Notes: generated from the letters alone by a model not told the origin. A stretch of 64,000 bases of DNA from Billgrantia tianxiuensis (GCF_009834345.1 NZ_CP035042.1:1364001-1428000), one strand, 5' to 3'; positions 39,773 through 48,578 are shown, counted from the stretch's first letter. A program made the numbers and translations.

Positions 39773-40626
39773 TCAGCCTTGGGCGGTGCCGCGGGTGACG
39801 CGGTTGCCGATGAAGGCGACCAGGCGGTCGAGGGCGAAGCCGACGATGCCGACGTAGATCAGCGCCAGCACGATGTCGCTGATCATCGAGGCGTTCCAGG
39901 CGTCCCAGATGAAGAAACCGATGCCCACGCCGCCGATCAGCATCTCGGCGGCGACGATGGCCAGCCAGGAGAGGCCGACACCGATGCGCAGCCCGAGAAG
40001 ATGTAGGGAGCGGCGGCAGGCAGCATGATGCGGGTGAAATACTCCATGCCGTTGAGACGCAGCACCCGGGCCACGTTGCGGTAGTCCTCGGGAATGTTGC
40101 GGATGCCCACCGAGGTGTTGATGATGATTGGCCAGATCGCGGTGATGAAGATGACGAAGATCGCCGAGGGATTGCTGTCCTGGAAGCCGGCCAGCGAGAT
40201 CGGCAACCAGGCCAGCGGCGGCACGGTGCGCAGCACCTGGAATACCGGATCGAGGCCGCGCATGGCCCAGGTAGACTGGCCCACCAGTACGCCGAGGCCA
40301 ATGCCGGCCGCCACGGCCAGGGAGTAGCCGTAGGCCACCCGCTCGAGGCTGGCGAGTATCTGCCAGGCCATGCCTACGTCGTTGCCGCCGTAGTCGTAGA
40401 AGGGATTGGCGATCAAGTCCCAGGTGTCGCGCAGCATCTGCGATGGAGCCGGCAGGCTGGCTCCCGGGGTTGAGCAGAGGATCTCCCACAGGGCCAGCAG
40501 CAGGCCGATGATCACCACCGGCGGCAGGACTCGCTGGCTGAACAGCTGGCCCGCCCGCTGGACGTGGCCGGACCAGGCGGTACTCGCGACCCGTGGCTCG
40601 CGCTCGTGACTCTGCATGCTTTTCAT
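39773..40626 (-). CDS. nrtB: Nitrate ABC transporter permease, one frameshift
   Basis: About 284 residues once one missing C/G near 39992 is restored (YIFSGLRIGVGLSWLAIVAA). Binding-protein-dependent permease of the NrtB/SsuC type with about six helices: VLPPVVIIGLLLALWEILCS, WQILASLERVAYGYSLAVAA, RTVPPLAWLPISLAGFQDSN, FVIFITAIWPIIINTSVGIR, and the EAA-type loop YRNVARVLRLNGMEYFTRIM. 16 bp downstream of the receptor gene and 11 bp before the ATPase gene. Confidence 0.88.
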
Positions 40627-40642
40627 GCTCGTTCTCCTTGCC

Positions 40643-41944
40643 TCAGGCGAGGCGCTTGATCGCCAGGCTGTCGAGATAGGCCTGGGGATTCTCGGGGTCG
40701 AAGGTCGTCCCGTCGAAGAAGGTCTCGATACCGCGTGAGGAGGCGTCGGGGATGTCGGCGCCGTCCACGCCGAGGGCCGCGGCGGCCTCGCGCCATAGCT
40801 CCTCGCGGTTGACCTGGCGGATCAGCGTCTGGCTGTCGAAGTCGGCCGGCAGGTAGCCCCAGCGCTGGTTCTCGGTCAGGAACCACAAATCGTGACTCTG
40901 GAAGGGATAGGAGGCGAAGTCGCTCCAGTAGCGCATCTGGTGCGGGCTGTCTTCGACGATGCGGCCGGTGCCGTAGTCGAAGTTGCCCTTCATGCGCTCG
41001 ACGATGTCCTCGTAGGGGGCGTTGATCCAGCGCCGCCGAGAGCAAATACGCGCCACTTCCTCCTTGTTCTGCGGTTCCTCGCAGAACATCTGCGCCTCCA
41101 TGATGGCCATCAGCAGCGCCCGGGTGGCGTTGGGATTGGCCTCGACGTAGTCGGCGCGCATTGCAAAGGCTTTCTCCGGATGGTTGTGCCACAGCTCGCT
41201 GGTGGTCAGGGCGGTATAGCCGATGCCCTGGTGGATGAGCTGCTCGTTCCAAGGCTCGCATACGCAGAAGGTGTCCATGCTGCCCACGCGCATGTTGGCC
41301 ACCATCTGGGCAGGGGGCACCACGATGGTGGAGATGTCGCCGTTGGGATCGATGCCCGCCGCCGCCATCCAGTAGCGGATCCACAGGTCGTGGGTGCCGC
41401 CGGGGAAGGTCATGGCGGCGCGCACCTCGTTACCGGCAGCGCGCTTGTCGGCAAGCGCCTGACGGAACTCGCCGGCATCGACACCGACCTCGAGGTCGAG
41501 ATACTCCTGGGCCACGGAGATGCACTGTCCTCCGAGATTGAGGCGCGCCAGGATATGCATCGGCACCGGCACGTTGTTGGGCGTCATGGCACCGCTGGCG
41601 ATCAGGTAGGGCATGGGCGTGAGGATGTGGCCGCCGTCGATGCCGTTGCGCTGCGAACCCAGTACCAGGTTGTCGCGGGTGGTGCCCCAGGAGGATTGCT
41701 TGAGCACCTCCACGTCGGTCATGCCGTGAGCGGCGAAGAAGCCCTTCTCCAGTGCGACGAACAGCGGGGCGGCATCGGTCAGGGCGATGAAGCCTAGCTT
41801 GGCCGAGGTGGTTTCCGGCCGTCCGCTGGCCAGGGCCCAGCTGGCGGGCAGGCTGCCGAGCACGGCCGAGCCCCCGAGGACGGTTGCACTTTGCTTGAGA
41901 AAACGGCGCCGATCGAGCGAGTGTCCCTTGTTGGTCTTGTTCAT
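40643..41944 (-). CDS. nrtA: Nitrate-binding protein of the ABC importer (Tat-exported)
   Basis: 433 residues. The twin-arginine signal DRRRFLKQSATVLGGSAVLG directs folded export. The mature NrtA/CmpA-like fold includes KLGFIALTDAAPLFVALEKG, VLKQSSWGTTRDNLVLGSQR, DGGHILTPMPYLIASGAMTP, TFCVCEPWNEQLIHQGIGY and HNHPEKAFAMRADYVEANPN. Homologous to NasS but exported. Distinguishing nitrate from bicarbonate or cyanate receptors from sequence is imperfect; the ANTAR-type leader and the adjoining nasR and narK support nitrate. The ATG at 41944 has GGAG nine bases upstream, 33 nt after the leader terminator. Confidence 0.9.
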   Translation of the reverse strand: MNKTNKGHSLDRRRFLKQSATVLGGSAVLGSLPASWALASGRPETTSAKLGFIALTDAAPLFVALEKGFFAAHGMTDVEVLKQSSWGTTRDNLVLGSQRNGIDGGHILTPMPYLIASGAMTPNNVPVPMHILARLNLGGQCISVAQEYLDLEVGVDAGEFRQALADKRAAGNEVRAAMTFPGGTHDLWIRYWMAAAGIDPNGDISTIVVPPAQMVANMRVGSMDTFCVCEPWNEQLIHQGIGYTALTTSELWHNHPEKAFAMRADYVEANPNATRALLMAIMEAQMFCEEPQNKEEVARICSRRRWINAPYEDIVERMKGNFDYGTGRIVEDSPHQMRYWSDFASYPFQSHDLWFLTENQRWGYLPADFDSQTLIRQVNREELWREAAAALGVDGADIPDASSRGIETFFDGTTFDPENPQAYLDSLAIKRLA

Positions 41945-41976
41945 TGTATGGCTCCCAGGAGGAAGGATCCGGCGAC

Positions 41977-42086
41977 AAAAAACGGCGCCTGCCCCGATTC
42001 GCATGACATCGTCACGGGAACCTGGGCAGACGCCGTTGTCTGGTCCGAGGGCTGCTTGAAAGCGCTGAACCGTCATTGACTCAGCG
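41977..42086 (-). promoter_or_regulatory. ANTAR-type two-hairpin attenuator of the nrtA operon
   Basis: In transcript sense P1 is CGCTGAGTC-AATGAC-GGTTCAGCG (42086-42063), a 9-bp stem (two G-U pairs) with hexaloop AATGAC. P2 is CAGAC-AACGGC-GTCTG (42042-42027), with hexaloop AACGGC. Both loops have A1 and G4. P2's loop and 3' arm (AACGGCGTCTGCCC) are the 5' arm of an intrinsic terminator whose 3' arm GGGGCAGGCGCCGTT runs into six U (41982-41977). P1 starts about four bases after the predicted sigma-54 start. This is the clearest attenuator in the window. Confidence 0.88.
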
Positions 42087-42099
42087 GACGATCAGGCTT

Positions 42100-42115
42100 T
42101 GCAGCTTGGATGCCA
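42100..42115 (-). promoter_or_regulatory. Sigma-54 promoter of the nrtA operon
   Basis: TGGCATCCAAGCTGCA against TGGCACGNNNNTTGCW, exact spacing; predicted start about 42089. Upstream, GGTGC/GCACC half-sites cluster at 42214-42240 (GGTGCGC, GGTGCACC) as possible NtrC sites, although none is a perfect dyad. The interval between is AT-rich. Confidence 0.7.
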
Positions 42116-42253
42116 TGGCGTTAAATTCGTATTGTTATTTCAATTAAAACAAATAGTTACTGTATATTGAATGATGTCGATCAAATCGTTTCGGTGATCG
42201 CCGGGCGCCGAGAAGGTGCGCAGCGCTTGTGCGGTGCACCATAAAGCGCCCAC

Positions 42254-43618
42254 TCAGTTGGTTGTGCGATCCGCATGCCGTTCCTCTGCGGGAAGCTCCT
42301 CTGTGGAAAGTTTCTCTATGGAAAGTTTCTCTATGGAAGGCTCCTCTGCGGAAGGCTTCAGAATGTCGGCCAGCCCCAGTACGGTCTGGGCGATCTCGGC
42401 CATGCTCTTGCTCTGGTCCATGGCCATCTTGCGCAGGAAAGCGTAGGCCTGCTCTTCGCTCATCTGCTGGTGGGCCATGATCAATCCCTTGGCGCGCTCG
42501 ATCAGCTTGCGCTCACGCAGCGCTCGGCGGGTGCTCTCCAGTTCATCGCTCAGAGCCTGCAGGCGGCTCGCCTGGGCGCACATCAGTTCCACCAGTGAAC
42601 GGTTCAGCGAGGAACCCACGACCCGGGCGGTCACTTCGCCCAGCTCATGGCTGCCGCTGCCGTCGAACAGTTCTACCAGCTGCTGGCAGACGGCCGGCGT
42701 GGCATTGTTCAACTCACGGCTCAGTTCGTCGTGACGTGTCAGGCTGCGGCGCGCGTCGAGGGTCTTGGTCAGACACAGATTCGACAGCTCGCCGATCAGG
42801 AAGGCTTCCACTCGCTGAATGGCGTCGATGCGGCGTGTGGTCAGCTCATACCAGGTCTCGCCCAGGGTGCTGGCGCTCTGTTGCAGGGGCGTATCGCCAC
42901 AGGCCAGTTCGCGCAACTGCTGGATGCCGGCCAGGGTGCGGCCGGGCATTTCGAGCTGCCAGCACTCGCGTCCCGCCGCCGTGGTGAACTCGAGGCAGGT
43001 ATCGAAGCAGCGCTGCTGGGCATCGATCAGATGCAGCAGCAGTTGCCGGTGAGCGTCGTCGAAGTTGCCCGAAGTGAAACCGGAGGCGCCGCAGGCGCGC
43101 TCCTGGCCGGCCAGCTCCTTGCCCTGCATGAGGTGAAAGATGGCCACCAGTGCCAGGGTGATCTCAGGATCGCCGGCGGTATCGGCGACTTCGAATACCA
43201 CCGAGAGCAGGGCGCTGATCAGCTGATTGTAGGCCTGTGTCGCGCCGTCGGGGCTGGTCTCAAGGGCTCCGATGGCGTCGCGCAAACCCGCCTGACCGTC
43301 GAGGGCATGCCAGACATGGGCGATGCGCCTGAGCAGACGGGCCGTGGTGGCAGGGCGCCCGGCACTGTCGCCCAGGGCATCGAGGCGCACGCGCAGGGCC
43401 TGTTCGGTCGCCTGGCTCTCTGCGATGCGCTCGCGGCGCCGCTCGGCGAAGCGCTGTCCCTGCGACGCCAGGTAGACGTTCGAGGCACCACGTTCCTTCT
43501 GCAGGGCATGGACGAAGCGGCTCACGTCACCGACGATATCGCAGGCCGCAGTGAGGTGTTCGAGATCGTCGATCTCGCAGCGTTTGGCGGTCAGAAGCAG
43601 GCGCTCGGCAGGCGTCAT
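42254..43618 (-). CDS. nasR: NasR, nitrate/nitrite-responsive NIT-ANTAR antiterminator
   Basis: 454 residues. N-terminal NIT (nitrate- and nitrite-sensing) domain, about residues 30-290 (FVHALQKERGASNVYLASQG, ALVAIFHLMQGKELAGQERA, GNFDDAHRQLLLHLIDAQQR), then a C-terminal ANTAR domain, about 360-430 (ERKLIERAKGLIMAHQQMSE, LRKMAMDQSKSMAEIAQTVL). In Klebsiella NasR binds nitrate and antiterminates nasF; here it sits beside the nrtA leader, which has the required RNA fold. It ends in a tail made of five 5-residue repeats. The ATG at 43618 has GAGAGGA upstream. It lies 93 bp after narK on the same strand. Confidence 0.92.
   Translation of the reverse strand: MTPAERLLLTAKRCEIDDLEHLTAACDIVGDVSRFVHALQKERGASNVYLASQGQRFAERRRERIAESQATEQALRVRLDALGDSAGRPATTARLLRRIAHVWHALDGQAGLRDAIGALETSPDGATQAYNQLISALLSVVFEVADTAGDPEITLALVAIFHLMQGKELAGQERACGASGFTSGNFDDAHRQLLLHLIDAQQRCFDTCLEFTTAAGRECWQLEMPGRTLAGIQQLRELACGDTPLQQSASTLGETWYELTTRRIDAIQRVEAFLIGELSNLCLTKTLDARRSLTRHDELSRELNNATPAVCQQLVELFDGSGSHELGEVTARVVGSSLNRSLVELMCAQASRLQALSDELESTRRALRERKLIERAKGLIMAHQQMSEEQAYAFLRKMAMDQSKSMAEIAQTVLGLADILKPSAEEPSIEKLSIEKLSTEELPAEERHADRTTN
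42281..42355 (-). repeat. Five tandem 15-bp repeats in the nasR 3' end
   Basis: Units of 15 bp (for example TTTCTCTATGGAAAG) repeat five times, two of them nearly identical, and encode SAEEP-SIEKL-SIEKL-STEEL-PAEER. The in-frame unit length means copy number can vary without a frameshift. Confidence 0.8.
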
Positions 43619-43678
43619 GGTCAATCCTCTCATACACGAGGAACGCCGCCTGCGAGGGCGGCATCAGAACGGGACAGG

Positions 43679-43701
43679 GCCCGGCAGCCAGGCTGCCGGG
43701 C
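43679..43701 (-). other. Strong hairpin between narK and nasR
   Basis: CCCGGCAGC-CTG-GCTGCCGGG directly after the narK stop, followed by a second hairpin GCCGCC-CTCGCA-GGCGGC (43662-43645) whose six-base loop has G at position 4 but C at position 1. There is no U-tract, so it may be an RNA-stability or attenuating element rather than a terminator. Confidence 0.45.
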
Positions 43702-43710
43702 GGCATGCGT

Positions 43711-45062
43711 TCAGCGCAGAGAGAGTGCGCCGGCGCCGGTATCCTCTCCCACGGCATCGCGATAAGCCTGTGCCTCGACGGCCTCCACCTCGTCGCTGAA
43801 GCGCACCAGCAGCGCACAGGAGGCCAGCACCAGCACGACCAGGCCGAGGTAGAACAGCCCCTGCTGGTAGGTGATCGCTTCGCTGCGGAACAGGAAGGCG
43901 GCGGCCACCGCACCCACGTTGCCGCCGGCGCCGACGATACCGGCCACCGCACCCAGGGCCTTCTTGTTGATGAACGGCACCACGCCGTAGGTGGCTCCCT
44001 CGGCCATCTGCACGAACAGGCTGAACACCAGCATGATGCCGATGGCATACGAGAGCACGTGCATCTGCGAGAAGGCGACCAGGGCGATACCCTCGCAGAT
44101 CAGCGCAATGAACAACCAGCGCACGCGGCCCTTGAGTCCACCGTTGCGGGCGAAGAGGTCGGAGAACACGCCGCCCAGGGTGCGGGCGAAGACGTTCATC
44201 AGCCCGAACAGGCCGGCAATCATGCCGGCGGTCGCCAGCGTCAGGTCGAAGTTGTCGAAGAAGTAGATGGCGGCAATGTTGTTGATGGTCAGCTCGACGC
44301 CGAAGCAGATCGCATAGACCACGAACAGCGCCCATACGCGGATGTCCTTGGCTGCGGCGAGGAAGCTCTTGGCCGCCCCGTTGTCGCCGCTGGCTTCGGG
44401 CAATTCGCCCTTGGCGCGCAGTTCGCTGAAGTTGCCGTTCGGCGCGTCCTGGGTGAATAGCCAGTAACCGATACCGGTGACGAACATCACCACGCCCGGC
44501 ACCACCATGGCCAGCCGCCAGCCCAGCGTCTCGCTGACGCCGAGCATCAGCAGGCCGGAGAAGATCAGCGGCATCACGATCTGGGTGGTGCCGCCGCCCA
44601 GGTTGCCCCAGCCGGCACTGGTGGCGTTGGCCGTGCCCACCACGTTGGGGGCGAACATCATGGTGGTGTGGTACTGGGTGATGACAAAGGAGGCGCCGAT
44701 GGCACCGATCGCCAGGCGCGCCAGCAGGAAGGTCTCGAAGCTGTTGGCGAAACCGATGCTCATCACCGGGATCGAGCCGAGCAGCAGCAGCCCGGTATAG
44801 GTCTTGCGCGGCCCGAGTCGGTCGCACAGTACGCCGATCAGCAGCCGCACGATTACGGTGATGGCCACCGAGGCGATGATGGTATTGCCGATCTGGGTCT
44901 GGGTCAGGGCCAGGTCCTCGCGGACCACCGCCATCAGCGGGCAATGCCGAACCAGCCGAAGAAACAGATGTGGAAGGCGAACCAGGAGAAGTGGAAGGCA
45001 CGCATCTGCGGTGTGCGCAGGCTCAAGAGACGAATGCGGTTCGCCTTGTTGAGAATTTCCAT
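43711..45062 (-). CDS. narK: NarK/NasA-type nitrate/nitrite MFS transporter, one frameshift
   Basis: About 451 residues when one C is added to the run at 44939-44941 (FFGWFGIAPLMAVVREDLAL). Twelve helices of the nitrate/nitrite porter family: MRAFHFSWFAFHICFFGWFG, LLIGVLCDRLGPRKTYTGLL (MFS motif A), the nitrate signatures SAGWGNLGGGTTQIVMPLIF and VGAGGNVGAVAAAFLF, and INNIAAIYFFDNF. It imports nitrate and/or exports nitrite. The ATG at 45062 begins MEILNKANRIRLLSLRTPQM. Its upstream region carries sigma-54 and FNR-type sites. It precedes nasR. Confidence 0.9.
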
Positions 45063-45100
45063 GGAATGACCTCGTACGGATTGTCGATACAGGTGTTCGC

Positions 45101-45116
45101 CCTTCTCCGTTGAAGG
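45101..45116 (-). promoter_or_regulatory. Single ANTAR-like hexaloop hairpin in the narK leader
   Basis: CCTTC-AACGGA-GAAGG, a 5-bp stem with an A1/G4 hexaloop sharing AACG with the P2 loops of the nasC, nasA and nrtA leaders. No clear P1 and no terminator follow, so a role in antitermination is doubtful. Confidence 0.4.
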
Positions 45117-45172
45117 TCAGGTCTGACGCACTCGTACTTCCTCAGGAAGCCTGGTCCACGCCTACCCAGCAG

Positions 45173-45186
45173 TTGATCCATATCAA
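45173..45186. promoter_or_regulatory. Perfect FNR/Anr box upstream of narK
   Basis: TTGATCCATATCAA is an exact TTGAT-N4-ATCAA palindrome, 111 bp upstream of the narK ATG. It spans about -11 to +3 relative to the predicted sigma-54 start, a position that suits repression. Confidence 0.75.
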
Positions 45187-45201
45187 GCAATCTGTTTGCC
45201 A
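45186..45201 (-). promoter_or_regulatory. Sigma-54 promoter of narK
   Basis: TGGCAAACAGATTGCT against TGGCACGNNNNTTGCW: exact -12 TTGCT, -24 TGGCA, correct spacing. Predicted start about 45175. Confidence 0.75.
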
Positions 45202-45306
45202 CGTCTTTTGCTTCTTCTTTTAAAACATTGTGTTGTGGCTAAATTGAGGGGGCGTGACCGTGTCGGGTGAGTTCGAGGGTATGGCAAGAATGGTGCAGTG
45301 CCGCAG

Positions 45307-45339
45307 AAAAATGCCCCCTGCTGGTGCTGCAGGGGGCAT
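45307..45339 (-). terminator. Rho-independent terminator of the YkuD-like transpeptidase gene
   Basis: ATGCCCCCTGC pairs with GCAGGGGGCAT; on the minus strand it is followed by a run of U. It ends transcription coming from 45379 and insulates the narK promoter region. Confidence 0.85.
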
Positions 45340-45378
45340 GGAACGAGGTCCAGGAACCGGGAGCGAACCGAAGTGAAC

Positions 45379-46118
45379 TCAGTTCATGGCCCACTGGGCT
45401 GGCTCGCGATCGCAGCTGAGAAAGGCGGAGGTCTCCAGCCACTCGGGATCGGGGTAATAGACGAACAGGTAGTGATCTTCCTTGATGCTGTCGATCAGTG
45501 GATAGGTCACTTCCTGGCGTACCGCGGGGCAGCCGTGGCTGCGGCCCAGCCGGCCGGTCTGGCGGATGAAGGCTTCGCTGACGTAGTCGGCGCCATGGAT
45601 GACGATGGCACGCTGGTAGGCCAGGTCGTTGACACCCGCTTCCAGCCCTTCCAGGCGCAGCGAGTATCCGTTGCGCCCGTAATAGCTGTTCATGGTGCGG
45701 AACAATCCCAGGCTCGACTGGTAGCTCTCGGGGGTGTTGGAGAAGATCGTGGCCTCGGCATCGCCCGAGCCACGGCCGTGGGAAACCAGTTCCTCGAACA
45801 GCAGCCGCTCCTGTGCCAGGTCAAAGACCCACAGGCGTGGCTCGGTGGAGGGGAGTGAATAGTCGATGACGGCCAGCCGCTCGGCTCCGGGCTCGGCACA
45901 GGCCAGCGCGTTGGCGGCCAACTGCAGGACCTGCGGGTCGGCACCGGGGCGAGGCGCGTCAGGGTCTGGCTCAGCGGGTGGGTAGCTGCGGGAAAGAGCT
46001 TGGCCTGGGCCAGGAAATCGCCGGCCTGAGCGGTGGCGGGAAGGGTGGTGGGCAGGGTAGCCAGCAGTGAAGCGGCCAGGCTCGGTAGCGAAAGTCGCAG
46101 GAACGGTAGAAAGCGCAT
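45379..46118 (-). CDS. Murein L,D-transpeptidase catalytic-domain protein (YkuD_2-like), one frameshift
   Basis: About 246 residues after one G/C is added at 45946-45949 (TRLAPGADPQVLQLAANALA). A signal peptide (MRFLPFLRLSLPSLAASLLA) is followed by the catalytic domain: LAVIDYSLPSTEPRLWVFDL, SHGRGSGDAEATIFSN, AIVIHGADYVSEAF and GRSHGCPAVRQEV, with the active-site Cys in SHGCPAV. It is secreted to the periplasm and probably acts on peptidoglycan cross-links. It is divergently oriented from the larger L,D-transpeptidase gene at 46283; the 164-bp gap would hold both promoters. Confidence 0.82.
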
Positions 46119-46282
46119 GACATGCCTATGACGTAAGTACCGCAGGCGGCGGGCGCCGCGCGCGGCAGGTAAGCGTAAACGAGATGAACGGACCCGGCTG
46201 GCTTGCAGCCATGTGCCAGGCACTATTATGAAGAGAGAGGCCAGGAAGGCCAGACCGGCTATCAACGGAGCAGGAGCGAAAG

Positions 46283-47911
46283 ATGCGCTGTATTGCACGG
46301 ATGGGAATGCTGATAATGCTGCTCGGCCTGGCGCCCATGGCCTGGTCGGAGCAGCAGGGCGAGGCAAGGCCCGAGGGGGAGTCTGGTGTGGCACAGGCAT
46401 TGGCGCGTCAGGTGGCCTCGGAGGCGCCACGCCTGCAGGACTTCTATGCCCAGCGCGACTACCGTCCGGCATGGCAGGAGGCCGACACCGTGGCGGCATT
46501 CACCTCGGCATTGCATGGCCTCGAAAGCGATGGCCTCCATCCACAGGACTATCGCCCGGATGAGCTGAGATCCCGGTACCGTGCGATCCAGGAGGATGGC
46601 GCCAATGCGGCGGCGCAGGCGCAATACGATCTATTCGCCACTCGGATGCTGCTCACGGCGCTGACCCACCTGCAGCGGGGCAAGGTGGATCCCGAGGCGC
46701 TCGAAACCGATTGGGAGGTGCCTGTAGCGGAACCCGACTTCTCGCTCGGCACGGTGTCCCGCGCAGTGGATCGACAGCGATTCGAAGCGCTGTTCGATGA
46801 GGTGAGGCCGGACTTCGTTCCTTACGAGCGGCTGCGTTCGGGGCTGGCACGCTATCGCCATATCGAGCGGCTCGGCGGCTGGCCGCGCTTGCCGGCGCGT
46901 GAGCAGTCGCTGCGTCCGGGCGATGTCGACGACGATGTTGCACTGCTGCGCGAGCGCTTGTCCGTGATGGGTGAGCTCGAGCTGATGGCCGTCAATACCA
47001 ATGCCTTTCCTGACGCCGAAATCGAGGCACCCGATGCGCGTCGCTACGATGCCGGACTCGAGGCTGCGGTAAAGCGCTTTCAGCGCCGGCACTTGCTGGA
47101 GCCGGATGGTATTGTCGGGCGTCAGACCCGGGAGGCACTCAACGTCCCGGTTGAGCGGCGCATCGATCAGATCCGCCTCAACATGGAGCGCGCCCGCTGG
47201 CTGTTGCACGGGCTGCCGGATGCCTTCGTGCTGGTCGACATCGCCGGCTACCGGCTCAGCTATTTCCGGCCCGATGGCGAAGTCTGGCGCTCACGTATCG
47301 TGGTAGGTCGACCCTATCGGCGTACACCCTCGTTGCGCTCCGAAATCACCCACATGACCGTCAATCCCACCTGGACGATTCCGCCCACCATTCTGCGCCA
47401 GGACGTGCTACCCGCGGTGCGCCGCGACCTTGGCTACCTGTGGCGGGAGCGAATTCAGGTACTGAGCCCTTCCGGACAGCCCCTCGACCCCTGGCGGGTC
47501 GATTGGGACAATCCCGGCAACATCGTACTGCGGCAGGCTCCCGGACCGCAGAATGCCTTGGGACAGCTCGCCATCCGTTTTCCCAACGACCACATGGTCT
47601 ATCTCCACGACACTCCGGCCCAGGGACTTTTCTCCCGTGAACAGCGGGCTTTCAGCTCCGGTTGCATCCGTGTCGAGAACATTCGTGAATTGGCTCGCTT
47701 GCTGTTCGAGGACACCAACAGCGAGCATGACATCGAGGCGCGCATCGCTAGCGGTGAAACGCGCAACGTCTCGCTCGCCAACAGGATGCCGGTCATCATC
47801 CACTACTGGACGGTAAACCCGGATGATGACGGCGAGTTCTCGTTCCGCCCCGACATTTACGAGCGTGACGATGCCCTGCTGAGGGAATTGGATCGCCCGC
47901 TGGTGCTGTGA
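46283..47911 (+). CDS. ldtD: L,D-transpeptidase (YcbB/LdtD family)
   Basis: 542 residues. Signal peptide (MGMLIMLLGLAPMAWSEQQ), a scaffold domain (DFYAQRDYRPAWQEADTVAA), a peptidoglycan-binding domain (FQRRHLLEPDGIVGRQTREAL) and a C-terminal YkuD domain (HMTVNPTWTIPPTILRQDVL) with the catalytic HDTPAQGLF and SSGCIRVEN motifs. The enzyme forms 3-3 cross-links between meso-DAP residues in the periplasm and provides beta-lactam-insensitive cross-linking. Length agrees with the family (about 540-620). Predicted active. Confidence 0.9.
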   Translation: MRCIARMGMLIMLLGLAPMAWSEQQGEARPEGESGVAQALARQVASEAPRLQDFYAQRDYRPAWQEADTVAAFTSALHGLESDGLHPQDYRPDELRSRYRAIQEDGANAAAQAQYDLFATRMLLTALTHLQRGKVDPEALETDWEVPVAEPDFSLGTVSRAVDRQRFEALFDEVRPDFVPYERLRSGLARYRHIERLGGWPRLPAREQSLRPGDVDDDVALLRERLSVMGELELMAVNTNAFPDAEIEAPDARRYDAGLEAAVKRFQRRHLLEPDGIVGRQTREALNVPVERRIDQIRLNMERARWLLHGLPDAFVLVDIAGYRLSYFRPDGEVWRSRIVVGRPYRRTPSLRSEITHMTVNPTWTIPPTILRQDVLPAVRRDLGYLWRERIQVLSPSGQPLDPWRVDWDNPGNIVLRQAPGPQNALGQLAIRFPNDHMVYLHDTPAQGLFSREQRAFSSGCIRVENIRELARLLFEDTNSEHDIEARIASGETRNVSLANRMPVIIHYWTVNPDDDGEFSFRPDIYERDDALLRELDRPLVL

Positions 47912-47960
47912 GCCAACGGGCGGGGAAGGCCCCGGCCACTTCCTGTGACCGGGGCCGTGG

Positions 47961-48224
47961 CTAAGCCAGGCGCGCCCCGCAGCGCGGACAGACTTCGCCG
48001 AGACTTTCGCTCACACCGGGGGCGGTGCTGGAAGGCGCCACGGTTTCATTCTTGGGGGCGAAGCGTTCCGGGTTGATCGGCACCAGCTTGCCGCGTTCCC
48101 AGCGCAGGCCGATGTCCTTGAGCATGCGTGGATCGCAGTCGCGCAGCAGGGTATCGCGCTGGCGATTGGCGTAGAAGTTACGTACGGCGCTAAGCAGGCG
48201 ACGGGTAGTGTGTAGTGCTGCCAT
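47961..48224 (-). CDS. DUF1127 (YjiS-like) small protein with C-terminal zinc-ribbon-like pair
   Basis: 87 residues. The DUF1127 core is RLLSAVRNFYANRQRDTLLR and CDPRMLKDIGLRWERGKLVP, found in many short proteobacterial proteins, some linked to RNA turnover or phosphate and stress responses. The end CPRCGARLA is a half zinc knuckle not usual in the family. It converges on ldtD; a GGCCCCGG/CCGGGGCC hairpin at about 47927-47955 lies between the two stops. Function unknown. Confidence 0.8.
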   Translation of the reverse strand: MAALHTTRRLLSAVRNFYANRQRDTLLRDCDPRMLKDIGLRWERGKLVPINPERFAPKNETVAPSSTAPGVSESLGEVCPRCGARLA

Positions 48225-48578
48225 GATCTCGGTCTCCTTGAGTGGAGGCCGGGAACTTGTGCGCGACGGGTGGGAAAAGTGCTATCCAGGCTTGGCCGCG
48301 ACAAGTGCCGCGGCCAGCGTCCTTCAAGTGTCGTCGTTTCGACGGCCGGCCCACGGCAGCAGCAAACAGGTACGCATCGCGTTAATGCATACGCGATGTT
48401 GCCAATTTGCCTTGTTGCCTGGAAGTAGCCGCATGAGGAACGCGTCTCGATTGAGGGATTGGTTGGGATTGTGCCGCATCGACGATACGACTCTTTTCTT
48501 ATAGACAATCGCTCAACAAGCGTCAACGGATGAATGGCGCCTGCGCGAAAAAACTGCTCACGAGGTCGTTTTCAGGAC
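48225..48578. other. Intergenic region, no gene seen
   Basis: About 354 bp upstream of the DUF1127 gene and downstream of the ABC-exporter gene. It should carry the DUF1127 promoter (minus strand). No reading frame or strong hairpin is evident. Confidence 0.4.
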
